From DATKIY01 sp035543875 (GTDB taxonomy: Bacteria > Actinomycetota > Actinomycetes > JAHEKZ01): a stretch of DNA of 9,122 nucleotides. The stretch covers positions 1 through 9,122 of the forward strand of contig DATKIY010000040.1 of the NCBI GenBank assembly GCA_035543875.1. The letters run 5' to 3'. The position numbers were made by a program, and so were the translations under genes. How positions within the stretch are numbered: the first letter of the stretch is position 1; every line of letters begins with the position of its first letter. A model generated the notes under the pieces. It saw nothing but the letters and a program-made list of their open reading frames with translations. It had not been told where the DNA came from and made no database searches. Of this stretch, positions 1-5,577 are shown one piece after another.

Positions 1-1152
1 GTGACCGCCGCGTTGAACGGCCAAGCGCCGCAGCGACATGCCGGACTCGTAGACCTGACGACTCGTGAAGTCGATCGCAGACAGCGAGACCGCGATCCGA
101 GCAAGCTGTTCGACACCGCTCACACCATTTCGCTGCTTCACCGGGTTGACGACGCAGCTCGAGCTCGGAGTGCCAGCGTTAAGAACGTCTCAGCTACGCA
201 GGTTTCGGTCACGCAGGAAATCGTCGTGGCAACTTCAGATGGCAGACTGCTGACCGACCGACGTGTGCGAATCCGAACGACGTGTCGCGTCACGGCACGT
301 CACGAAGGCCGGTTGGAGACGGGGTTTTGCGGTCCTGGCGCTGGGACTGGAGTCGAGCTCTATGAGCACTACACGCCAGAAGCCATCGGTACCGAGGCGG
401 CCGACCGCGCACTCAACGCACTAGCTGGCCACGAACCGCCCGGGGGGACGATGCCCGTTGTGCTCGGATCATCAGGCGGTGGGCTTTTGTTGCACGAGGC
501 CTGCGCGCACGGGCTGGAGGCAGACGGTCTCACCCGAAACAGCAGCGCCTTTGCGGCAACCCCAGGTCAAACGGTAGGCAGCAGATTGGTCACGGCTATT
601 GATGATCCGTCGCTCGACCTGGGCTACGGCTCGTATGGAGTTGATGATGAAGGATCCAACGCCGGGCCAACCATGCTGCTGGAATCTGGCGTCCAGGTGG
701 GAGCCATGACAGACAGCGCCACGGCCGCGCTACTCGGTCGACCTGGAAGTGGAAACGGTCGACGCGAGTCGTACGCACGCCCACCCTTGCCGCGAATGAG
801 CAATACTTTCATTACGCCGGGTAACGACGAAAAGGACTCGATAATCGGTGGTGTGAAGCGTGGAGTGTATGTCGCGACCCTGAAGGGAGGCGACGTAAAT
901 ATTGCAACAGGTGAGTTTGCGTTCGCCGCCAGCGAGGCATATCTGATCGAACGCGGTGAGATAACTCGACCATTGGCTGGGTTGACGTTGATGGGCAACG
1001 GCCCTTCAGCGATGGCGTCTATCGAGGCCGTGGGCAACGATTTGTCGTTTACCCAAGCGTTGTGTGGCAAGGAAGAGCAGTGGGTACCTGTTTCGTATGG
1101 CAGTCCCACCTTGCTGGTCACTGGCCTGACGGTAACGGGCCGCAACCCATGA
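1..1152 (+). CDS. tldD: TldD-family zinc metallopeptidase subunit, 5' end outside the window
   Basis: Catalytic subunit of the TldD/TldE heterodimer, a cytoplasmic metallopeptidase that cuts unfolded or small peptides; in E. coli it matures microcin B17 and degrades the antitoxin CcdA. The visible 383 residues align with the C-terminal four fifths of TldD (usually about 460-480 residues), so the true start probably lies before base 1 and the GTG at 1 is probably internal. Seen: the HExxxH motif HEACAH at residues 165-170 (H165, E166, H170), VDDEG near 218, GNGRRES at 251-257, PRMSNTF at 264-270, and CGKEEQ at 355-360, whose Cys355 matches the expected third zinc ligand. The motif has Ala before the second His, where family members usually have Gly (HEAxGH). 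The stop overlaps the tldE start by ATGA, indicating coupled translation of the two subunits. Family assignment is secure; the natural substrate is unknown, with the repeat peptide at 2655-2858 a candidate. Confidence 0.93.
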   Translation: MTAALNGQAPQRHAGLVDLTTREVDRRQRDRDPSKLFDTAHTISLLHRVDDAARARSASVKNVSATQVSVTQEIVVATSDGRLLTDRRVRIRTTCRVTARHEGRLETGFCGPGAGTGVELYEHYTPEAIGTEAADRALNALAGHEPPGGTMPVVLGSSGGGLLLHEACAHGLEADGLTRNSSAFAATPGQTVGSRLVTAIDDPSLDLGYGSYGVDDEGSNAGPTMLLESGVQVGAMTDSATAALLGRPGSGNGRRESYARPPLPRMSNTFITPGNDEKDSIIGGVKRGVYVATLKGGDVNIATGEFAFAASEAYLIERGEITRPLAGLTLMGNGPSAMASIEAVGNDLSFTQALCGKEEQWVPVSYGSPTLLVTGLTVTGRNP

Positions 1153-2507
1153 CCGAACTGCTGGACGTCGCTGCGAACGTCGTCGGCTACACCCTTGGAC
1201 GCGGCGAGCAGTTAGAGGCATATGTGGTTCACCGCGTCTCCACCGCTATCCAGGTCGATACACACGCAACAGTTCGCCAGGTAAGCGTGGCCGAGGTTAG
1301 GGGTGTCGGTGTCAGGGTGATCCAAGACGAGCGGTTGGGATATGCATCCACATCTGACCTTGACCAAGCCGCCTTAAAACTCACCGTCGAACGTGCCAGG
1401 GCAAACGCTGCCGCCACAGACCGCGACGTCGCACAGGTCCTGCCGGATGCGCACGCAGGGGACTCGATACAGCCGGCGGAAGGTCTGTCCCACGTCGAGC
1501 TTCAGCAGGCGAGCCTGTCGGGCAAGGTTGACCTCGTCGTCGATCTTGCCCGTCGCGTCGTCGCTCTCGACCCACGAGTACCTGCGATCGATACAGCTGG
1601 CTACTACGACGAGATGAAGTCCGTGGCAGTTGCTTCCACACGCGGTGTTAGCTCCATGTACCAGAGTGGGTATCTCGAAATTTGGTCTGATGCCCTCGGC
1701 GAAGACAGGCACGGGAAGGCGGTCGACGACGCGTACCAAATCGAGCGTTCGCCCAATGACTGCAATGTGGAGCAGATCGCCGCGAACGCCGTGGAACGGA
1801 CCGTGAACCTGCTTGGTCGACCGGTCAGCCCTCCGGACAGTGTCCGCGTCATTTTTGACCCAGCCGTAGTGGCGGACCTGCTCCACGCAGTTGGCAAGGG
1901 ACTCAGTGGTGGTGCCATCAGCTCCGGGCGCAGCCCCTTCGCATCAAAGACTGGGACGACGATCGCGCCGCCTTGGCTGCAGCTGGACGACGATGGAACT
2001 TCGCCGTTGTCGTCTGCTGCGGCTGCCTTTGATGACGAAGGGCTGCCCCGTCGCCGTACCCGCCTCGTCAAAGATGGGGTCCTCGTCGGCGCAATGCACT
2101 CAACAGTTACCGCTAGAGCCGTGGGAGATGGTGCGGCCGCTACCGGTAATGCGCGCCGCTCCAGCCACAAATCTGTACCGAAGGCGGCACCGAACTGCTT
2201 AGTGCTGCAGCCCACAAGGACTCGTGAAGACATCCTGTCGGGCGGGGGGCGAGCCATCTACATCCAGCAACTGACTGGCGCGGGTGCCGGCATCAATTCG
2301 GTCACGGGACGCATCGATGTAGGCGGCGTTGGCTGGTTGCTGGAAGACGGCCAAAATGTCGGCCCAATCTCTACGGTCGCCATCTCGACGAGCCTGCCCG
2401 CATTCTTGCAATCGATCAGGGCGATCGGTGACGACACGTATCAATCAGCGTCTGCGCCAGCCGCTGTCAGCACAGTCGAGTGCGGCAGCGAACTGCTGAA
2501 CGCATAA
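1149..2507 (+). CDS. tldE: TldE/PmbA-family peptidase partner subunit
   Basis: Non-metal-binding partner of TldD; in known complexes TldE closes the channel that holds the substrate peptide. The 452-residue length matches PmbA (about 450). It lacks HExxxH but keeps the shared fold signatures: FDDEG at 294-298, GVLVGAM near 310-316, TGNARR at 332-337, and NSVTGRID at 383-390. These parallel VDDEG, GVQVGAM and GNGRRE in the upstream TldD, so the two genes are visibly paralogous. I chose ATG 1149 because it overlaps the tldD stop (ATGA) and gives a normal N-terminus; the frame is open back to 1062, but that 29-residue extension lies inside tldD and looks non-coding. The gene ends about 25 bases before a strong hairpin and converges on the minus-strand peptide gene. 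Family call is firm; that it acts with the neighbouring TldD follows from the family's known biology. Confidence 0.93.
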   Translation: MTELLDVAANVVGYTLGRGEQLEAYVVHRVSTAIQVDTHATVRQVSVAEVRGVGVRVIQDERLGYASTSDLDQAALKLTVERARANAAATDRDVAQVLPDAHAGDSIQPAEGLSHVELQQASLSGKVDLVVDLARRVVALDPRVPAIDTAGYYDEMKSVAVASTRGVSSMYQSGYLEIWSDALGEDRHGKAVDDAYQIERSPNDCNVEQIAANAVERTVNLLGRPVSPPDSVRVIFDPAVVADLLHAVGKGLSGGAISSGRSPFASKTGTTIAPPWLQLDDDGTSPLSSAAAAFDDEGLPRRRTRLVKDGVLVGAMHSTVTARAVGDGAAATGNARRSSHKSVPKAAPNCLVLQPTRTREDILSGGGRAIYIQQLTGAGAGINSVTGRIDVGGVGWLLEDGQNVGPISTVAISTSLPAFLQSIRAIGDDTYQSASAPAAVSTVECGSELLNA

Positions 2508-2530
2508 AACTAGACAAGGACCGCGCGGAA

Positions 2531-2574
2531 GAGGGTGGGTGCTCCAACCGACTGGTTAGGCACCCACCGCCCTC
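2531..2574. terminator. Hairpin terminator between convergent genes
   Basis: GGTGGGTGC at 2534-2542 pairs perfectly with GCACCCACC at 2560-2568. A nested AACC (2546-2549) / GGTT (2554-2557) stem closes on the loop GACT, and GAG at 2531-2533 can pair with CTC at 2572-2574 across a small bulge. No T-tract follows on either side, as is common for hairpin terminators in high-GC bacteria. It sits between the stop of tldE (2507, plus) and the stop of the repeat-peptide gene (2655, minus), so it could end transcription from both directions. Confidence 0.7.
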
Positions 2575-2654
2575 AGCATCGTGACTATGACTGCTGTCGA
2601 GTCGACCTCGACGTTGGCCGGTGCCACCTTGCGCGAATCCTTGGGAGGCTGCCG

Positions 2655-2858
2655 TTATCCGCCGTGGCGTAGGCGGTGGCCTTCAACGTCGTCGTCACCT
2701 TCGGTGGACTCTGCGTCGGCTCCGCCGTGGCGTAGGCGGTGGCCTTCAACGTCGTCGTCACCTTCGGTGGACTCTGCGTCGGCTCCGCCATGGCGTAGGC
2801 GGTGACCCTGCACGTCGTCGTCTTCGTCGAGCTTTCTTGAGATGTCCTTCTGGTTCAT
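2655..2858 (-). CDS. 67-residue repeat peptide, candidate multicore precursor
   Basis: Predicted peptide of 67 residues: a 12-residue head (MNQKDISRKLDE), then DDDVQGHRLRHGG, ADAESTEG, DDDVEGHRLRHGG, ADAESTEG and a final DDDVEGHRLRHGG ending at the TAA stop. The period is 21 residues. It has no Cys, no signal peptide and no membrane segment. Each 13-residue block is acidic at the front and His/Arg/Gly-rich at the back, and the only Ser/Thr are in the linkers. The start is well supported: AGGGAG lies 5 bases before ATG 2858. An open frame continues upstream to 3200, but that part reads as non-coding. Changes between copies 1 and 2 are mostly silent in this frame, and the opposite strand has a TGA in one copy, so the minus strand is the coding one. 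Neighbours are an S8 protease upstream on the same strand and convergent tldD/tldE. Processing after each GG would leave equal C-termini; this is inference. Alternatives are a metal-binding (Asp/His) peptide or a non-processed small protein. I do not recognise the family. Confidence 0.72.
   Translation of the reverse strand: MNQKDISRKLDEDDDVQGHRLRHGGADAESTEGDDDVEGHRLRHGGADAESTEGDDDVEGHRLRHGG
2658..2822. repeat. 63-bp in-frame tandem repeat, 2.6 copies
   Basis: Copies at 2658-2720 and 2721-2783 are identical over all 63 bases. A third, partial copy (2784-2822, 39 bases) differs from them at five positions. The period is a multiple of three and falls inside the peptide gene, so each unit encodes one 21-residue repeat. 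Identity of two copies next to a diverged one suggests recent duplication or homogenisation; copy number may vary between strains by slippage. Confidence 0.95.
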
Positions 2859-2863
2859 GATGT

Positions 2864-2869
2864 CTCCCT
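2864..2869 (-). promoter_or_regulatory. Shine-Dalgarno of the repeat-peptide gene
   Basis: On the minus strand AGGGAG lies 5 bases upstream of ATG 2858, the best ribosome binding site seen in the window. It fixes the start of the 67-residue peptide rather than the longer in-frame extension to 3200. Confidence 0.75.
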
Positions 2870-2904
2870 TAGGAATCCCCGGGCGTTCCCGGTGGCTCAA
2901 TAGT

Positions 2905-2918
2905 GGCCGGTTCCGGCC
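2905..2918. repeat. Perfect inverted repeat GGCCGG-TT-CCGGCC in the peptide-gene leader
   Basis: Six-base arms separated by two bases, centred about 53 bases upstream of the peptide start codon. A two-base centre is too tight for a normal RNA hairpin loop unless the inner pairs open, so a DNA-binding site is as likely as an RNA element. Short GC-only palindromes are common in high-GC DNA, so function is uncertain. Confidence 0.35.
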
Positions 2919-3204
2919 GAGAAGAGTGTTCGGCTCCTGACAGATATACCGACGAGTTGCTGACGTATGCCCATCCGAGCGCTCACTCTGACGGGTTACT
3001 GGGCTGGAGTCCAGAGCTGGTGGGCCGGATGGACTGATGGGCGTGCGCTGTAGCCGCAGCGAGGCCCGTCCAGTGGTGCCGCCGACGGCGCAGATTCTCT
3101 CGTAGGTCCACGAGCCGCCTGCTGACGCTGAGCACGCGATCATGAGTAACTGAAAGTCGCGGTGCAGCAGGCTGGTGTGGACGCCCGGTTGGCTGCTCAT
3201 CGCG

Positions 3205-4026
3205 CTAGCCGCTGGGCTGCGACTGCGCGTTGTCGGCCAAGGCTGTCAAGACAGCTTTGACTTGGAAAGGGGAAAGTTCTGGATGTTTCGACAGCACCAA
3301 CGCGACAAGACCTGTGACGTGTGGCGTTGCGAAACTGTTGCCCGTGGCGGTTATCGACTTTCCATCGGTCCAGGCGACGTCGACGTCAATGCCACGAGCG
3401 CCGAACTCAACGGGCGGCGTTGGGTTGTACGCGATGGCGAACGGATCGCTACCTTCACGCGCGGCGACTGAAAGCACTGAGGCGTACTCGGACGGATAGG
3501 TGGGACCCGGCATGTTGTTCGCGGCGCAAACTAATATGACGCCCTTGAAATACGCCCGGTCTGCCATGTCGTGCAATGGCGCATACCAGCGGTCGCTGCT
3601 GCTGCTCAAGCTCATGTTGACGACATGCATACCGTTGTCGATCGCCCAACCGATGCCAGCCAGGAACAGCGATCCCTTTCCCTTGAGATTCGCTCCGAGC
3701 ACGCGGACGCTATAGATCTCGACTTCCGGGGCAAGCATCCGAATGATTGCTGCGCAGGCGGTTCCGTGACCAACGAGATCCTCATGGTCGCCCTCAACCG
3801 CGCGGAAGCCGTCAGGCGACTCTTCGTCGGCTTCAATCACGACCGCCCCGGACACGCCGCCAACGCGCGGATGGTTTCGGTCGACACCGCTGTCGATGAT
3901 TGCCACCTTCACGCCTTTGCCGGTCGCACCGGCGAGCGCCCACTCCTTGATGGGCTGTGGCAGTGGCAGGCTGTAGACCTCGGTTAGCCGATCAGTGGCG
4001 AAATCGCCTGACCACTCAATGGTCAT
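3205..4026 (-). CDS. Compact intracellular S8 (subtilisin-type) serine protease
   Basis: Endopeptidase of the subtilase family, 273 residues. Catalytic triad visible: Asp45 in VAIIDSGVD, His87 in GHGTACA, and Ser231 in TGNSFATPHVTGL (family consensus GTSMATPHVAG). Asn171 in CAANN is the expected oxyanion-hole residue. There is no signal peptide, inhibitor propeptide or membrane anchor, and the catalytic domain starts within about 40 residues, so it should act in the cytoplasm. I chose ATG 4026 because it overlaps the GAF gene stop (ATGA); the frame is open up to 4257, but that extension runs antisense-like through the GAF gene and is Arg/Ser-rich. It is followed by a 346-bp leader and the repeat peptide on the same strand. 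S8 proteases mature lanthipeptides (LanP) and cyanobactins (PatA/PatG), so processing of the neighbouring peptide is a reasonable inference. A general housekeeping or regulatory protease is the alternative. Confidence 0.92.
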   Translation of the reverse strand: MTIEWSGDFATDRLTEVYSLPLPQPIKEWALAGATGKGVKVAIIDSGVDRNHPRVGGVSGAVVIEADEESPDGFRAVEGDHEDLVGHGTACAAIIRMLAPEVEIYSVRVLGANLKGKGSLFLAGIGWAIDNGMHVVNMSLSSSSDRWYAPLHDMADRAYFKGVILVCAANNMPGPTYPSEYASVLSVAAREGSDPFAIAYNPTPPVEFGARGIDVDVAWTDGKSITATGNSFATPHVTGLVALVLSKHPELSPFQVKAVLTALADNAQSQPSG

Positions 4027-4766
4027 CGTCCCGTCCGCGTGAAGGTAGCGACGTCGGACAGAATCCGCGCTGCGAGGGCTGCCCCTCTCGGTCCACTCGC
4101 CGAAAGATCGTGAAACGACTGGGCCAACGCAATGAGTTCCTGTCTCGCGGGGTCGCTCTCGGTCAGTTCCGAAAAGGCAGCTGCGAGATCGTCGCTCTCG
4201 ACGGACGTGGCGAGACCACCAACGAGAGCTTGACCGAGGGCGTCGTATACCTCGCACAGCCGAATAATTGATGCGAGCTGGGCGGCAATGATGCCGAGAG
4301 TCTCAAGGTCGTGACCTGAGTGTGGGCCGCGAGACTGTGGATCGAGAACCTCGATCACACCGATGACTTCACTATCCTCATCAAGTAGTGGCGCAGCCAA
4401 GATGGTGTCGGGAACGTAGTTCGTCGACTCGGCGATGTCACGAGCGAAGCGGCTGTCCTCAGCCACGTCCGTGGTGAGAATTGGCTGGCCAGACATTGCC
4501 ACCCACCCTGCGATTCCGCGCCCGATCGGCAGCTCGACGCCGATGATTGAGTCTGCGCCAACCCCGTCAGCGGCAACGAACTCGAGGGTCCCGCCGTCAT
4601 TTCGAACGAGTGCGCAGGAACATGCGGCTGCGGCAAATAGCGAGCGCAGGCGTGCCACTGCTCTATCAAGTTCGGTATTGAGTGAGGTTGGTCTGGTGGC
4701 AACACCTAAAGCGTCGCCGAGCGCCACCGTCAGGCGAACGAGCTCCGGTGAGGGGTCTGCTGTCAT
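4023..4766 (-). CDS. GAF-domain protein, probable sensor or partner of the S8 protease
   Basis: 247 residues. A GAF domain spans about residues 28-172: GRGIAGWVAMSGQPILTTD at 82-100 and the AAPLLDEDSEVIGVIEVLD stretch at 124-142 are typical GAF features. GAF domains bind small ligands (cyclic nucleotides, haem, others) or act as dimerisation modules. The C-terminal 75 residues are helical and Ala/Leu-rich; I see no kinase, GGDEF, phosphatase or DNA-binding domain, so it is a stand-alone sensor with an unrecognised tail. It overlaps the S8 gene by ATGA, which argues for coupled, stoichiometric production and possibly a direct partnership with the protease. It is transcribed divergently from the Crp-type gene. 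Cys49 and Cys51 form a CSC within the GAF domain; whether they matter is unknown. Confidence 0.88.
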   Translation of the reverse strand: MTADPSPELVRLTVALGDALGVATRPTSLNTELDRAVARLRSLFAAAACSCALVRNDGGTLEFVAADGVGADSIIGVELPIGRGIAGWVAMSGQPILTTDVAEDSRFARDIAESTNYVPDTILAAPLLDEDSEVIGVIEVLDPQSRGPHSGHDLETLGIIAAQLASIIRLCEVYDALGQALVGGLATSVESDDLAAAFSELTESDPARQELIALAQSFHDLSASGPRGAALAARILSDVATFTRTGR

Positions 4767-4823
4767 ACGACCTGTTCCGCCCCTCAGAAGTCGATGGTGA
4801 TCGCGCCAGCGGCAAGGAGCAGC

Positions 4824-4840
4824 CTAGAGGATTCCTCCAG
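4824..4840. promoter_or_regulatory. 17-bp imperfect palindrome, candidate operator in the divergent region
   Basis: CTAGAGGATTCCTCCAG: seven of eight base pairs match around the central T4832, with a mismatch only at 4826/4838. It lies in the short region between the divergent GAF-S8 operon and the Crp-type gene, just before the likely Shine-Dalgarno of the latter. A dimeric regulator such as the adjacent Crp-type protein could bind here to control both directions. The sequence is not the classical CRP or FNR consensus. Confidence 0.4.
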
Positions 4841-4848
4841 GGCTCCGC

Positions 4849-5529
4849 GTGTGTTTGACTCAGGTCATGGATTGGCCGTTGTTAGCCCCGCTTACCGACG
4901 GTGAGCGTTCGGAGGTCCTGTCCACGGCGCTTCCCCGACGATTCGCGCGCGGCGAGGTGGTCTTCCACGAGGGTGACCCTGCTGACAGCCTTCATTTAGT
5001 TTCCAAGGGGCGCCTCGCCGTCCGTTCGCTGACCCCAGACGGCGACGCGGCCATGCTCAACTTGCTCATCCCCGGTGACTTTTTTGGTGAGCTGGCTTTG
5101 CTTCATCGAGAGCGAATCAGGCATCGAAGCGCAACGGTCCTTGCGCTTGAGGCAGCTGAGACGCTCTCGCTATCGGCTGACGCGTTTCGTCGACTTTGTG
5201 AGACGCACCCTCGAGTCGAACATCTTCTAACGACTCTATTGGCGCAGCGCGTCGAGGAGTTGAGCAAGCAGCTGCTTGAGGCCCTATACGTGGGATTGGA
5301 CCGTCGGGTGTACCGACGGCTTGTTGAGCTGTGTGGCGTGTATGGCACGGAGGACGGTGTTGCGACCATTCCACTTACGCAAGACCAGTTGGCAGATCTT
5401 GTTGGTGGGACGCGGCCGTCAGTCAATCAGGTACTCCAGAAACTCGCGGCTCAAGATGCGCTGGTGTTGGGACGCGGCCGGATTGAGGTTCGAGACCAGG
5501 CCATGTTGCAGCGTCGCGCTGGTCTTTAA
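4849..5529 (+). CDS. Crp/Fnr-family transcriptional regulator
   Basis: 226 residues from GTG 4849. The N-terminal cyclic-nucleotide-binding β-roll covers about residues 12-125: EGDPADSLHLVSKGRLAV, then a phosphate-binding cassette with GEL at 80-82 and Arg93-Ser94. These match the GE...RS residues that bind cAMP in E. coli CRP, so a cyclic nucleotide is a possible ligand. A long dimerisation helix at 125-150 is followed by a winged helix-turn-helix, LTQDQLADLVGGTRPSVNQVLQKL at about 176-199. There is no FNR-type Cys cluster. GTG 4849 has AGGG six bases upstream; ATG 4867 would give a more typical 220-residue protein but has AGG only two bases away, so the start is uncertain. It is divergent from the GAF-S8 operon across about 80 bases, which suggests it regulates that operon. 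Confidence 0.92.
   Translation: MCLTQVMDWPLLAPLTDGERSEVLSTALPRRFARGEVVFHEGDPADSLHLVSKGRLAVRSLTPDGDAAMLNLLIPGDFFGELALLHRERIRHRSATVLALEAAETLSLSADAFRRLCETHPRVEHLLTTLLAQRVEELSKQLLEALYVGLDRRVYRRLVELCGVYGTEDGVATIPLTQDQLADLVGGTRPSVNQVLQKLAAQDALVLGRGRIEVRDQAMLQRRAGL
4855..4868. promoter_or_regulatory. FNR-like half-site pair TTGAC-N4-GTCAT
   Basis: TTGAC (4855-4859) and GTCAT (4864-4868) are spaced by four bases, the geometry of FNR/DNR-type boxes (TTGAT-N4-ATCAA). It overlaps the ATG at 4867, an alternative start of the Crp-type gene. Palindromes with four-base arms occur by chance many times in 9 kb, so this is only a candidate autoregulatory site. Confidence 0.2.
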
Positions 5530-5563
5530 GAGTGATTCCGTCTCCCTGCTGGGTTAACTCCCG

Positions 5564-5569
5564 TACCAT
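5564..5569 (+). promoter_or_regulatory. Possible -10 box (TACCAT) for a leaderless transcript
   Basis: TACCAT fits TANNNT and ends 8 bases before ATG 5578, so transcription would start at or next to the start codon. No Shine-Dalgarno is visible before this ATG, which supports a leaderless mRNA. No -35 element is clear. Confidence 0.4.
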
Positions 5570-5577
5570 TCCCGCTC

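Larger units (their letters stand above)
2859..3204 (-). other. 346-bp intergenic leader between S8 protease and repeat-peptide gene
   Basis: No convincing gene. The minus-strand frame of the peptide is open back to ATG 3200, but the extra 114 residues are low in coding character and lack a ribosome binding site. Visible structure: a GGCCGG/CCGGCC inverted repeat at 2905-2918 with a 2-base centre, an 8-base palindrome GAGCGCTC at 2977-2984, and CTGGA/TCCAG arms at 3004-3014. A minus-strand TATATC at 2948-2943 could be a -10 element about 85 bases before the peptide start, but I see no matching -35. The space probably holds a separate promoter for the peptide gene; a structured leader is possible but not shown. 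Confidence 0.5.

Noticed and set aside
624..1145. Minus-strand 173-residue open frame opposite TldD
   Set aside because: It is the complement of the conserved TldD C-terminal region; Ser/Pro-rich shadow frames of this kind are usual in high-GC DNA.
1062..1148. 29-residue extension of TldE
   Set aside because: It overlaps the conserved C-terminus of TldD in another frame; ATG 1149 gives the normal family length.
2655..2720. Ubiquitin-like tail, because the peptide ends in RLRHGG
   Set aside because: There is no β-grasp domain, the motif is repeated internally, and no E1-like or JAMM protein is nearby. The similarity to a Gly-Gly tail is too short to mean anything.
2581..2805. Plus-strand 74-residue open frame rich in WRRR and Ser across the repeats
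   Set aside because: It has no ribosome binding site, follows directly on the terminator hairpin, and ends at a TGA created in the diverged repeat copy. The minus-strand frame has a strong Shine-Dalgarno and mostly silent changes.
2658..2822. CRISPR array
   Set aside because: The copies are directly adjacent with no unique spacers, are in frame inside a gene, and no cas gene is visible.
2655..3200. Longer 181-residue version of the repeat peptide starting at ATG 3200
   Set aside because: The extra 114 residues have no recognisable domain or ribosome binding site, while ATG 2858 has AGGGAG at ideal spacing.
3571..3987. Plus-strand 138-residue open frame opposite the S8 gene
   Set aside because: It is antisense to a gene with a complete catalytic triad and has no recognisable domain of its own.
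4027..4257. 77-residue N-terminal extension of the S8 protease
   Set aside because: It lies within the GAF gene in another frame, is Arg/Ser-rich, and has neither signal-peptide nor propeptide features. The ATGA overlap at 4023-4026 gives the better start.
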